Shown: positions 1 through 13,015 of the stretch, piece after piece
Layout: each line of letters starts with the position of its first letter
Numbering within the stretch: position 1 is the first letter of the stretch
DNA from: Anarhynchus alexandrinus
Lineage: Eukaryota; Chordata; Aves; Charadriiformes; Charadriidae
Direction of reading: 5' to 3'
NCBI GenBank assembly: GCA_008711295.1
Contig: VUYV01000595.1
Location: 151,501-215,500 of the forward strand
Length of the DNA: 64,000 nucleotides
The notes under the pieces: model-generated
The model's database searches: none
What the model saw: the letters and a program-made list of their open reading frames with translations, nothing else
What the model was told of the DNA's origin: nothing
Translations under genes and position numbers: made by a program

Positions 1-2869
1 ACGCTCATCTCAACTCCAATTCACTTTTAATTCTCCTGGCCTGAAACCCAGCGGGAGTAAAATGGGGAGCTTGTAGCCATCACATGGGGATTTGGGAGCA
101 GCACCTGTTTTAGGAATAATCAGCCCAGCAGGAGGAAAGTTTCTCTCTGTTGGTCTCTGAGTATTTACATTTTTGACCCCTTCTCAGCGTGATAATAGTG
201 CACTTTGTCAATCTTGCACAAAACCTCACTGGGGTCTGTGACTGGTTTGTCCCGACTCCTGCATGGCTCTATTATGATTTTTTCAAAAGACCTCCCATAA
301 GGGTTAAATGACCTCACATTAGTGCTAATTTGGGGCTAACTTTCCTATTCAGCACATAACAAAGCAATTGGTGTTTACCCAAGTCCCATAAAGTGACAGG
401 GACCACACACAACCTAACTGCACTCAGCCTGGACACGAACAAAACTCCACCCCAGCCCTTTCATAAGTATTGCCATTTTGTAAGAAAGAGAGAAAAAGGG
501 AATTAAAAATAGGAGAGGCTGCTGGAAAATCTTCACCCAGCCTGTGCCCAAAGCACGATGGGCTGAACGAAGCACCCAATGGTAAACCTGAAGCAGCTCC
601 ACTACCGTCCCCAATGAGGCTCTGCAATGGGAAGAGACAGTGGCCATCCCTTCCATTCCCCTACGTGGCCTAATTGCAACCTGCTGAGTCACAGACCCAC
701 AAAAGACTTGGCTGCCTCATTCCTTAGCTGCTTTTCTTCTCCACAGGCTCCTTGTGAATTTAATTCGTATTAATTTGATGCCAGTAAATCACCCTGCACA
801 GTGTCTCATTGACCCCGCTTCTGGGAAAGGACAGGTTCAGTGGAAAGAAAGCGGCGCGCAGGCTGACTGCACACCGACGGCTGCGTGACTATCGCCACAA
901 AAGGAATTGCCAGTCTCGTCCCCATCCCATCTACCTCTCCATGATTAATGACAGCGCAAAGTAGGGCAGGCTGAAAATAACAACAAACCATGACTGATGT
1001 TCCCAAGCAGAGAGCGAGACACAGATCTTCAGCTACAGCGATCTGGTGTCACGACTGGAGCTGAAGAGCAGATTTGACACCAGCTCGGCTGCTGTGGTGC
1101 AACGAGACCCAGCAACACCAGCCGAGGGTTTATTCAGTGCATCATTCCACTTCATCAGAGGCTGATCTGAAGTGCAAAGGCTGTTATTTAGCCATATACT
1201 TGCCCCCTTCCCGTTGCAATTAAATAAGGTCAAAAAAAAAAAAGAGAGGGAACACAAACATGTTATTGGCCGAGTGAGTAAACATTTCAGGCTCTTTTGC
1301 AATCATTAATGATAGTACAAGGGGTGTGTGAACTTCCTGCACGCTGTACTGCAGTTCATTCCGAATTCACCAATGCAATTAGGGTGTCTTTTATGCAAGA
1401 GCTGAAATTCGCCTAGATTGATTTAACGAGTATAATTTCCTCTTTGGAACTGCTGGAAATTAATCATCACTTCTCCAAGCTCCATCTGGAATTCACTCCG
1501 TCAGCACAACACATAGCTATAATGGTGGCATCTAAAGAGAACTGCGTGCTGACTGCACTGTTGTTGACTTTGTTCAAGTATTTCCTATACATAGGATGGG
1601 AAATATCTCAAATATGAAGAAAAGTCAACTATCCCAGCACAGCGCACACCGATTTTTTCTCTAGTGACAACCATCACACAGACAACAAACCCAATTCGCT
1701 TCTTGCTCATACTAGTTTTCATTGAGGCAACTGCACCAACTTAATTGGATTGACCCTAATTTTCAGCAAGTGAAAGTGGCAGAAGAAACTGATGGAATAT
1801 TTTAAAGAGAAATGAAATAAATACACCTAACCAGTTACATCCCTAAGAAGATGCATTTGCACATAAAACTGTCAATTTGTGCATGCAAATCAGGTAACTA
1901 GCCACCTCATTCCCTACTTTCATGGCTACCTGCCCGACTTGGGTGTACAGCTGTAGGATTTGGAGAGCTGAGAGCAGTGATCGCCTCTGAGAATGTGCCA
2001 GTGACAGAATTATTTGGACTCGAAGAAACCTATTCTTTCTTGCCCATTTCAAACTCAATGAAAATCTATGAACGGAGTCAGACAAAGAAAAAACAAGGAC
2101 AACTTCATAGCACATGGGGACACCTCTTAAGTGACTAGCAGCTAAAAGAATAGAATGCTCTAGAAAGAAAACTGTTTTGTTTATTAAAACAATTAATACA
2201 GCTTAAAAGGAAGAGCACTGAAATAGGTGTGAATGAACTGCCCTTCTCAAAACTGAGGTGTGGCTGCTCCAGAGGTTTTCCCAGCATTTTGGTGTCTTTT
2301 GATGTAAACCACAGAAACTAAACTATATGAATTAAAATCAGAGCTCCTTAAAATTCACTAGTTCCAAGATTATTCTTGGGAGCTGACCCATCCCTAGAAT
2401 ACCCCACAGGTGTACAGTCACAAAGGAACTCACATGAAAGTTTGAGCAAGTCTTTGTTGACTTCTTCCACCCCAGTGTTGACCCATTTCTAGCCATCAGT
2501 AGTTTCCAACACTTTTTAGACAAGAATCTCTATAAATTTTCCATTCTTCTGTATATAATCAGTTTAAACTAACTGACAATAAGCTTCCTTTTCTCAGTTA
2601 CCATCTGCAGACCCACTAGAAGTCATGCAAATCCCCTAGGAGTCTGTGGTTAAAAAGAATTGATCCCCATCCCTCTGTTGCTTCTCCAGCACATATCATA
2701 CCCTTTACTCAGCCTCTTGGGAAGAGCCAGGACTTACTCCAGCATATTTTTTTTTCTCTGGACAATAACAGTTAGCTCTACCACAGAAAGCTGCATATTG
2801 GAAGTACTCTACAGGGACCATCTAATTAAAGATTACAGCATCCCTGGGAGATACACCAACCCATCTGAT

Positions 2870-2962
2870 TCTGTCTATCGATAACTGGGGAAAACAGACT
2901 CAAAGATGAAGTGTTTTGCTCAAGAACGCAGCATGAGAGAGCAGCAGAGCCAAGATAACAAG
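2870..2962 (-). repeat. Possible MIR-type SINE relic
   Basis: The order ACTGGGGAAAACAGACTCA, GAAGTGTTTTGCTCAAG, CAGCAGAGCCAAGA follows the antisense MIR core (balance, accumulate, 'not lost' blocks of GAGGTTAAGTGACTTGCCC type). It is diverged, and edges are approximate. Confidence 0.4.
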
Positions 2963-4785
2963 AAGCACTACTGATTCCTGCTGCACTGTTTTCAGATTCT
3001 GGTTGGGACTAGGAAAAAAACCCTCCCAAAATCTTCCTTCTGCTAAGTTTCTGTCTCTCTTTGGAGCAAGGACAGCTGGAAATCAAATGAAAATATCTCC
3101 TCTTAGACGACCTCCATCCAGTTTTGCAAATAAACAGATAAGCAGCCACCCAGTGGGGGAAAAAGATAACTACCTGGGCTCTGGGACGCAGAAAGGTGTG
3201 TGAATAAAAGAAGTTTAAAGGATGGCAAGATGGATGTGTAGGAGATGGAATTACAGACAATCCTAATAAGGGAAAGGAGAGTTTGAACTTCCTGTGAAAA
3301 AGAAAAACCACAAACAAACCTGGGAGATTCTCAGAGCCACGGAGAAAGGAGTAGGGAGAGGAGAGGCGGGGTAATACTGCACAGAGTAGGAAACTGCCAC
3401 AGAAAACTTTGAGCTTTAAAAGTCTTCCCTTTTATCTAGACAGCTTTGGGGTAAGAATGGAGCAAGAGGGAGTAATAAGCATAGGTGCTAATTGCATGGA
3501 GCATCTCCATGGAGCTTTAGATTAAAGACTCCAGCACCTCGGGGGGTGAAGGAATCTGTTGATCTTGGAGACAGTATGTGGGGCAGGCAGCTGCGCCCTT
3601 TGTTACTAACCTGCCTCCCTTCCCCATCTGATCATGTAAATGAGAGCTACAAATGCTCGAGTTTACAGCATGCAACATCTGAGTTGGGATCTCTGGAGAG
3701 ACAGGGATGGATTTATTTACATGTTCTGAGTTATCTCTGCGAAGGATCGAACAGGGGCCCCTTCACATCTGTAGAGTCCTGATGAAAGTAAAAACATTGT
3801 ACCCAGGTATTTCTGTTTGTGCTCGTGGCACTGAAGACAAAAGGGCCAGATTCTCTGCCTGTTTTACACCCCCTTAGCACTAGCATTTGTTACAGTCTGC
3901 TCCTACAAAGTATGGCATGTCCTTGACAATTAATATGTGTTTTTCAGGGGAAGAACCAGGGCCAGATTCAGTCTGATTTGCCAGCTCTGCTTCAGCTTGG
4001 CCTCAGACCTTCCCCAGATGCCAGACCAGCATGGCTGCTGATCCTGACACCCCTAACGAAGCTGCATGGCAGCAATAACATCTTTGAGAGGGATCTCCCT
4101 GCCACAGCAAAAGGCTGGGATGGTGGGAGAGCAGAGGTCAGGGCACATTAGCCCTACTCCAGTGCTCAAAGTTATGGTGAAGCCCTCCCCATATTCCTAC
4201 CACGAGGGCCTCGGGGAAAATGACTTCTCCACCTGAGATCTGAGTGTGGGTGAACCTGGTGCTTGGCAGCAAGGATCAGCCTAGGTAACTGTAATCCTGT
4301 TTGGAGCCAGGAGGAAGGACAGCAACCCCTCTGCTCTCCTCTGCCAACAGAAAAGAGGGAAACAATAAGAAGCAAAGCCTCGGGTGTTGGAGGACCAGAA
4401 ATACTTTTTCTCCACAGTCACCAGACCTACTTGGCATAACACCCCCCACTCTGTGCCTGCAGTGCCGTTCCCAGGGAGATCCGAGCAGAAAGGAAGCAGC
4501 CGCAGCCCTCAGATGCTGTAGCTGTTGGGCTCTGTGAGCTGCCTGCTTGCCCTGAAATTTTAAGTACCTTCTCTTGCTGCAGGATGATGGTAGCCCCAGA
4601 CTGCTGAATCTACCGTTCTTCATATGCTTCTGTGCCCTCTGTGTGGCTGATGTCATGTCTGTATTGTTGACAGATTTTGTTTTTGAAGAGTAGATGCTCA
4701 TATACTAACCGAGCAGTCCTTCCCATCAGTAAAGCAAGCAAACTCAGCCAGTCCCTCCCTGCTATTGCCAGAAGTGCAGTAGGGG

Positions 4786-4823
4786 AAAAAAAAAAGGGAG
4801 AGAGAGAGAAGAAAAAAAAAAAA
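4786..4823 (+). repeat. Purine-rich simple sequence
   Basis: A10, then GGGAGAGAGAGAGAAG, then A12. A low-complexity purine tract. A similar A14 run lies at 5538-5551. Confidence 0.85.
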
Positions 4824-7800
4824 CAAAGCAAGCATCAAATAAACCAACCCATGAATCAGCTTCTGGAGCTATTTGTAGCAGATGTACTGGCAGGTGTGTA
4901 ATTGCCTTCCTACCGTTATCAGCTGGAGCTCACGCAGGCCCCACAACCACCTGTAGCTCTGCAGCAGGGATCCCCAGGGAGACAGCTTTGGCCTCCACCC
5001 CAGCGCACCAAACACCTTCCTTTAATTAAGTGTGGAGCCTCTTCCCACCCCGGTGCTACCCTGCAGAGTCAGCGCTCTGTGTGAGAATTTAAGTGGTTCT
5101 CGCTGAGGTCCACGTCTTTGTCTTGGAGCCACTATGAGAGCTACGCAGCAGTTTCAGTCCCTGTCTCTATTAAATCTAGAATCTCAGGAGACAGATGGGA
5201 AGCAAATCTTGGATTCCTAGATCTCTGGATCTCTTCCTTCTATATAGCATCCTGTTGCCTTCCCTTTCATGTAGGTTAATCCAGAAAAATTTCTACTACA
5301 GGATAGCATGTGCCCTTTCCTGTCACATCTCTTACAAAGAGTGCCAATGCTGGCTTAGACATACCATGCCATGCGGAAGCACCTTATGCTTTCCATCTTG
5401 GGCATCTTTGTATATGATTTTGCTTTCAATAATATTCTTTCTTTGAAATAAAAAGATTTCGTATTCTTTCATATAGTCCCAGAGCCTGCAAACCTCTCAT
5501 TTTGGGAGAATGTGAGTAATTTGAGAACAAAAGAAAGAAAAAAAAAAAAAAGGAAGTTCTCATCCTTACTTATTATGGAGAAATAAATCTAGAATCAAAG
5601 AACAAATAAAACTAATTGAACCCCACAATTTCTGCAGTGGTCTTCCTGACTTTTGAATGCATAAGGTTCATTTAAAGAGCAACAAAAATGTGTGGGGATA
5701 CAGTTGAATTTCCTTGGCCTGTGCTATGGAAAGATGATTCAGAGAGCTCCCAAGGGGGCTGCCCTGCTGATGGAGGGCATTGCAAAAATGGCACTCTTTG
5801 CTACCAGAACCATGGTGATGAGCATAGCAAAGAGCTCCTCCAGCCTGGCCTTGCTAAGGGTAGGCTATTTGCCCCATAGCTGTGACTCCCATCCGTGCCG
5901 GTGCGTCTCTCTTTGAAGTCCTGCTAACGTTAAGGCCATCCCTGAGCAGCGAGCTCCATCCTGCGAGGTGCTGAGCACCCACAGCCAGACCTGTGGGAAA
6001 AAGTGGGCTCTGAGTGAAATTAAAGGGCAGCATATGGCAGACCCCTAAAAGGAAATAGCTGTGTCCAGTGCATTGCAGAGCAGAGGAATTTGCAGCCGCA
6101 GGAAGGCGACTGAGACAAACAATGTTGACTGCGTTTCAAACTTGAGTTGGAAAATTTTATGACGGCAAATAACACTGGCAGTCATATAACCCAAGGGAAA
6201 AAAAAATAGGGTAATGAAACCTCCTGCTTCAGGCCATGAGCTGGTGGCCTCTAGGGACAACAGAGGAATTTTTCCTCCCATTCACAGCATTGCTCAAGAA
6301 GCTGGGTGCATTCTGTAGGAGTTTCACCATCCATAAAAATATCAGGCATCGACCATTGATGTTAAAAAAAAGATACTGCACTGGACACGCCACTGGCTTG
6401 ATTTGGTAAGGACATCTAACAGATAAGTCAGGCAGCAATACTGCCATGAAATAAAAGGGACATTGGATAAGAGTCCAGCCCTCGGCTCCTAACAAATCAA
6501 CAGGGATGCTCTCCAAGGACCAGAGATAAACACATCAGACACAAAGAAAAAGAAACATGCAGGCCAAACCATTGTGTTTTGACTCTAAGCTGGAGCAGAC
6601 TACCCAATACTGTTATGCTGGCTGGCCAAATAATATATCTGTGGAACTGATTTTAAATTCCCACCTTTGGTGGCTAAAGACTGGGCAGCTGGATCTGTGG
6701 TTCTGTCTGGGCTCCTCTTCCTCCCGAACACTGCCAATCTGCTGAAACAGGGAGGGCATGAAGTTTGCTGGATGTCTTCAAAATGTGTTATCTCTACTAG
6801 GCAGAATCGTCTCCTTATTGTCAGTCTAAATTGACCCAGGGCCACTTAAAATTCACTGATTATTATGTCAGTATTGTCCTTCCTCTGAAACAGTTCTAAT
6901 TTTCGCAATATATTTACAGTGAATGACCATATTCCTATTTGGCATGGTCTTCGCTGGGTCACAGAGCCAGCTCTTGCAGGCTGGTTTTCGTGGGACCCCC
7001 ACTCTGAACCTGTCCCACTGTCAATACACTTTCCACTGACCGCTGATGACCGCACTTATAGACATTATTACTGATGAAGCTGACGAAGCTTTCCCTGGCT
7101 CTGTGCAAGGGCACTTGTTCTTCTCTAGCTCCCCTGGTAATACTCTCCTCCCCCCATGCATCCTAATATCACATTTGGCTTTCTTTTACTTCTGCCTAGT
7201 TCCCATGGCTCACAGATCTGCTGTGATCACTTAGCACACTCAGGTCCTTCCCTTCTTTTGTTATCTCCAAATTAAACATTCCCTGTTTATAGCTGATTAG
7301 TTATTAATCCCTTAATGCATGAATTTGCATTTTGTACTTTGAATGTCATCTTTTTTCTGCTGCTGTGGTCCTGAAGGTCACACCGCCCTGACCCTCCCCT
7401 GCTTTTCACGATAAAGTCTGGATGAGAGTCAGCAGATTTCATCAGTACACACTTTTTTGTTTATTCTGATAAAAAATGGATAAGACTGAACCCAAAAATT
7501 ATTCTGGAAGAACTCCTCTAGTAACCTCCTTCCTGCCCAGTACTTCAAGCTTTCAACACTTACCTATAGGGTCAGTCCTTCTGCCTCAGTTTTCCTGTCT
7601 GCTTCAAGTGAATTATCATGTCCAGATAGACTCTCATTTTTATGAGGTGTCAGGCATTGCTACGCACACACCACATGTGCCTGCGCATGCACATCTGCTC
7701 GCTGAGGATACCTGCAAGGAATCCGTTTCTCAGCGGAAGAACAATGGTCTATGCAGATGCAGTCCTGAAGTGGTACAAACCTGAGCTTCCAAGAAATTTT

Positions 7801-8534
7801 ATTCTCAGACCTAAGCTGGCTCAGAGCCACTTTGTAATATCACTCCCCACACCCCCATAATAAGTAGCTTAAAAACCCAGACATCGGGACTCGGAGTCTA
7901 GCAAATGGGCACAACAGCATCTTCTGCCCCGTAACACTTTCAGCAGCTCCAAAGGCACTCAGAAACAAAGGGATTAGGTAGTTTATAGGACCAAAGCTAG
8001 GCAGGTTTCCCTCCAGGGCCCCCAGCCGTTTGCTCTGTCGGTCATCATTCCTGTCAGGCTAGTTCAGAGTGTCTCTGCCTTTACTCTTAGTGGATTAAGG
8101 GGTGGTTGAGCAGTTATTTTCTCCTGCTTTGTTGATTGGAGATGGAGCTGCAGGGGGGATTGAATTATATCAGATAATACATTAAACTGTCGCTCTGAGA
8201 ATTAACTGGAAACCCCGGTCGCTTCAGGAAAACAGTACAAATGGCAAGAGAAAAAAGTGCCACAGAAGGCATCTCTACTGTCACTCACATGGATGGATGA
8301 ATGCAGATGTAATTTTTCTTCCTAGTAATTAATTTCAGTGTATTATTAATTGTAATAACCATCAATTTCTAATGAATACACTGCACCTCATCAAAATCCT
8401 GGCACTTAGTTGTCACAATTAAAGTAACTGTAGTATTCCCTGATCAGCGGGCTCAGTCCTTCCATCTCCTCCCACTCAGATCAGAGTTCAAAGCACTTTA
8501 TGGCCAGGGAGGAAGCTGGTGATTGCAGCGTTAC

Positions 8535-8640
8535 CCCAGAACCCTGGGTCTCTGCCCCAGATTTGCTATAGGACTTTGAGGAAAACTCTCTCTACCTCCG
8601 TCTCATCCAGTGATAACATCAGTCCTCTGCTGCACTCGTT
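8535..8640 (+). repeat. Possible MIR-type SINE relic
   Basis: CTGGGTCTCTGCCCCAGAT, CTATAGGACTTTGAGGAAAA and CTACCTCCGTCTCATCCAGT follow the sense MIR pattern (ordered blocks ending in a CTCAGTTTCC-CATCTGTAAAA-like stretch). Strongly diverged. Confidence 0.4.
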
Positions 8641-9514
8641 TATTTGGAAGTGAGCTTGTTAAAAACGCAGGGATGATTCAGATATTTAGATAACAGGATC
8701 CACAACAAACTGTCTGCTGAGAAATAAACATCTTAGGCAATCCTGCTAAAAATGTCTCCAGAAAAAAGACTCAGGTCAGGTTCTAGGTGATGGGGTATTT
8801 TAAGTCAGTGCAACTTACAAGTCATATCAGGAGACAATTACACTAGTTGAGAACTTAATCCAGACCCAGAGAGCGACAGCAACATGAGTGTTTGTCATTT
8901 CCTCTGCACAACTTCACCAATTAGAAACAAAACAATGGATTGCTACATGTGCCATTAACCTTATACTTCTCATAAGCACACTATAATCAAATATAAAGAA
9001 ACAAGTATTAATTGCAGCATGAATATCTTAGTCACTATCCTGATCAAAACAAAATCCAAGAATTTTATCATTAAATAGTCTTTCAAATGAGAAGCAAGAA
9101 AACTATATGAACGTACTGATGACACATCCCATCATAGCTGTACTCTCTTTAGGATGGGGACTGCCTTCTGGTCTGAGTTGCCACAGGGGTCCTGGGATTG
9201 CAGACACTACTACAACAGCAATTAAGTTTCCCATTAAGATACATGTACCTTATTATCAAGAGGTAATAGTTACCATTACTATAGCAAAATACTCAAAAGC
9301 AAGTCAGTAAATGTATCAATTAATTGTTTTCTTCCCTTTCACTATATTCCTTAAAAGAACATATTCTGAGAATGGCATCAAGAGCCAAACCAGTTCAAAA
9401 GATCAATAATTTTCAGGTCAGAGTTAAAGATATGATGTGACATTAAAGTACACTTTTCCACATAGCAGAAATCCCGACTTTGTGAAGCTGAGTGCAGAAC
9501 TCCTACCGATATCA

Positions 9515-9655
9515 AGATTTCCCAGTGTGTTTAGTCAAGGCAAGATTTGCAGCAAGGGGCATTATCCTGTACTGCTCCTGCTGATGGCAGTGGAACCAGG
9601 ATTTCACAGTGCACTTAAGCAAGGCAAAGATTTGGAGTGAGAGGCATTATCTTTT
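9515..9655 (+). repeat. Imperfect local duplication (about 50 bp, offset about 84 bp)
   Basis: TTAGTCAAGGCAAGATTTGC, AGCAAGGGGCATTATCCT and CTTAAGCAAGGCAAAGATTT, GGAGTGAGAGGCATTATCTT are two related blocks. They look like an old tandem duplication. Confidence 0.55.
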
Positions 9656-10782
9656 ATAAACCAGCTGCCACAGCTGAAAAAACAGAGATGCTTTTGGGCA
9701 CTCAAACACACTTCTAGGTCTGACTCAAAAGCAACAAATTTCAAGCTACGTTCAGGCCACGAAAATTGTCTTTGAGTTTAACGAAATTATGCTGATCAAT
9801 TAGACAAACAGAGAGAAAAAGTGGTTGATATTTGTGCCAAGTTTTACTTGTTAGCACAAGTTCATGTGATGTTAATGAGGCTAATGGACTTCCAGGCTGA
9901 AACAACTTTATGTTTTGTTGGCTCAGGGTATGGACAGATGAGGCTCATGATTGCTTGCGCCTGTCCGTGTAAATATGGCCCGAGCTGTGGGCAGTTATTT
10001 ACTTAGTCATTTCCGTGCTCCAACAAGATCGTGATTTACAAATCATGTAAGTAGGTATAACGCTATCACCTAGCAATGTTTTTTTAATGAAAATATTTGG
10101 TTCTGGACTATGACCCAACTAAATGGTTTAGAACAACAGGTGAATCTCAGGATCTCACGGTGTTGTAACCTTCATCCTCCCCTGGGAGTCTCCTCCCCTT
10201 TGTTTACTGCAATTCTTCCTTTGCACTTAGATTGTGAGATCCTGCGAGTGGGGCCCTATCCAGCCTTTGTTCAGACTGCGATACATAAACAGCGATTTGC
10301 ATTCAGTGGGAGACTTACCTGACCCAGGACTCACTAGGAGCAGTGGGATCAAGATTAAATACATTTACATACATGTAAATTTTTGCCATTTGCTGTGCAA
10401 AAATATCTTGTCTCTGAGATACGGGAAAATATGGTTCTGACTCAGAATTGATGCTATCTTTCCAGTCAAGATTAGCGTCTAAATTGTGCAATCCAGCTTA
10501 ACTCACAGTATCAGTTGCTATGCAAAAGACAATGTTTCATACAGAGGTGTGGTCTTGCCAATGATTGCAACAAATACAGACCACAGCTGGCTTGTCATTT
10601 AGATCCAACACAGTTGGAAAGCACAGCCAATTTTTCAGGTTTCATCCTAAAAGAAGCTGATTATTCCTTGTAAGATGCAGACTGGCCTTAAATCATGGTG
10701 AAAGTAATGGGATCAAGAGCTTTTGAACTCCTGTGAAGAAACTGTCCCTAAAGACAAAAACCAGAAAAGGTGAAAGCACTTT

Positions 10783-10803
10783 AAAAAAAAAAAAAAAAAA
10801 AAN
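10783..10803 (+). repeat. A20 run ending in an undetermined base
   Basis: Twenty A bases are followed by a single N at 10803. The N probably marks an uncertain homopolymer length in the assembly. Confidence 0.9.
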
Positions 10804-11449
10804 TTCCATCACTATTCTATTTTCCCTAAGGACATTTCTGTATCTGTCACTAAAAATTACTGCTGTCAGCGGTAATGCATCAGCACAAACAGGAGGGCTG
10901 GGCTTTGGTGGTCTGAAAAGGGATGTAAACCACAGTTGTTTTTAACCACCAACTCACCTTAGCTATAGTGAACATATTTATTGTGCAATAAATCCAATTT
11001 TGTCTGGAGGAAAAATGATGTTGGAAAGAAAAATTGTGTGCTGTTTTCACAAGCGCATGCCTGACGCCTCATCAAGGCTGAGAGAGAGACATTTCACTCA
11101 CATAAGGCTGAGCAACTGCCAAAACAGAGGTAGGAGAAAGGTACGTGATAGGGAAACAACTGCAGATGAGTGTCAAAACCTTTCAAACCCCTGAAACAGC
11201 AAAACTGTCTTCCATCAGAGCCCCTCAACAAATGCCTTACAATTTCAGTGGCAAAAGAAACAAGCCTAAAACAGATTTCCTCCATAATGTGAAATAACGC
11301 CCTAGAAAATTACACTACCAATAAAAAGCTAATGAAAAGGTCTACTGGGAACAGTTTTGCCCTACAGATAACTCGTCCCTCCTGATCTTAATGAATTCAC
11401 TTGCAATTTTGACATGCTTTTATTACAGTGACACTCAACGCCCTAGAAA

Positions 11450-11512
11450 TCTCAGTGCTAGGTGCTGTTCAAAGAGATGGTCTTTGTCCCAGGGAACATG
11501 ATGTAACTCTCA
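11450..11512. repeat. Possible ancient amniote repeat fragment
   Basis: CTCAGTGCTAGGTGCTGTTC, AAAGAGATGGTCTTTGTCCC and AGGGAACATGATGTAACTC resemble a widespread ancient SINE/LINE tail (tract of the type GCTAGGTGCTGTACAAACA, then a GTCCCTGCCC block). Class not determined. Confidence 0.35.
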
Positions 11513-12914
11513 GAAAGGCAATGATAGAGGCTGCTAATTATTCATTGTTTGCACAGGGAATAAAAAAGGTTTATATGGAACTAACGTATGGGTAAGTGTA
11601 AGTATCATTAGTAGTAATTATAGTAACTGCCTCTATGATCCTCCTCTGTTATATTTGAGGCAGACTTCATTTCATAACTACAGGTTTGTCTGCTAAAAAT
11701 CCTCTTTCACAACAGACAGCCCATTGCAAGCCGATGGCTGCTTTTACGTATCCTGCCCCTCTGGTCGAGCTGTCTTCCAGCACAGAGCGGTCTCCTTTGG
11801 GCTCAGGCTAGGGGAAAGCTGCAGCAGATTGGTGCTACATTCCTCTTCTCAAAGATGTTTACCACGGGCTTTGCACAGAGAGATTTAATGACAGAGATGT
11901 GTGGGTTGTCAAATCATCCAAGGAAAGGGACAATGGAAGGCGCCGACCCTCTACTTTTTATGCAGGCAAAATGCTGTCTCTCTTCGAACTAGCGTTTATG
12001 ATAGGGGAGTGGAGGTGCGACTAAGGGTGTCTTCTGTCTAAATGGTTGTTGCTGGGTAGGGGCAGAATTAAATAGGATGAAGAGGGCGTGGACTGAAGAT
12101 AGGGAATGGGATCTTGCGTGATGCAAGAAGCATCTTTGTGTAATGGCACAGCCCAAACCGGAGCTCACAGGCTGCGGCAGTGTCCACCCAGGCGGAGGTT
12201 CACGGCCATCCCCCTGCCCCAGAGGGGCAGAGGGTTCCTCTCCGTGCCGAAAGAAAGCCAGAATAACCATGTGTGAAATGGACTTAATCCCTGCTGAGAA
12301 AACGCCATGGTAAAAGTACTCTGCTCAGCATGTGCTCATTGCCGAACCCACGCAGGCGCTCAGGGCGGGTCTGTTTGTCTCTCCAGGGCCACAGAAACCA
12401 ACAAACACCAGCGGGGAGAGGAGTTACCGTGGCCGTATCCTCATCACACCCACGCTCCCATGAGTGGCCTTCTTTTTGCCTAATGAAGTGAGGATTAATT
12501 AGAAGAGGTAATGGGCTTCTACGGACGGCATTGTCAAGCGCTACTTATTGCTGTTTGTTGATTCAGCTAGGCATTTTGTAATCCCTCACGTTGTTTTGCA
12601 GTGACTACGGAAAACAGGTAAAAAAGACACTTAGCTTTACCAAGTTCAAGGCACCTGTGCAGACCCTTTAGAAATGATGGCTGATGCCAGATAATACTGA
12701 GCAATAGCAAACGTATAATCAGTGCTTAAATAGTCCCAATTATCTCCAGAAGATAACTAATCTATAGCACACAGGATGAGGAAACAAGAAAAAAAAATTA
12801 TATTTTTATTCAAAAAGGGGGGAAAAGTAATGGGAATTTGTCTTTGGCACTTACTTCTTTTAAACAAGAAGTTATTTTCTCTTAAAATTTTCTTACTGAC
12901 ACACTGTTTATATA

Positions 12915-13015
12915 ACGGGGGAAATACCGCTCAGAAAGAGTGTGGTGACTTGCCCCAAAACAGAATGGGGAGGGAAACCCAGTGGTTTTTGCTTTTTGTC
13001 CTTGACTCCTGTATA
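12915..13015 (-). repeat. Possible MIR-type SINE relic
   Basis: ACGGGGGAAATACCGCTCAG, GAGTGTGGTGACTTGCCCCA and GGGAAACCCAGTGG, then TTGACTCCTGTA, follow the antisense MIR order. It overlaps a chance open frame that I do not consider a gene. Confidence 0.45.

Larger units (their letters stand above)
1..10782. other. Intergenic region, no gene recognised
   Basis: All open frames here are short, appear on both strands and lack convincing splice-coherent or family-like sequence. The region holds a purine tract (4786-4823), A runs, two possible MIR relics (2870-2962, 8535-8640), a local duplication (9515-9655) and AT-rich blocks at about 1285-1500 and 8300-8450. Those blocks are rich in TAAT/ATTA cores and could be conserved non-coding elements. 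By synteny this should be part of the GRHL3-IFNLR1 interval. Confidence 0.6.

Noticed and set aside
7050..7400. Possible ancient CR1 antisense fragment (TTTGCATTTTGTACTTTGAA)
   Set aside because: The similarity is vague and boundaries cannot be set; a repeat-library search is needed to decide.
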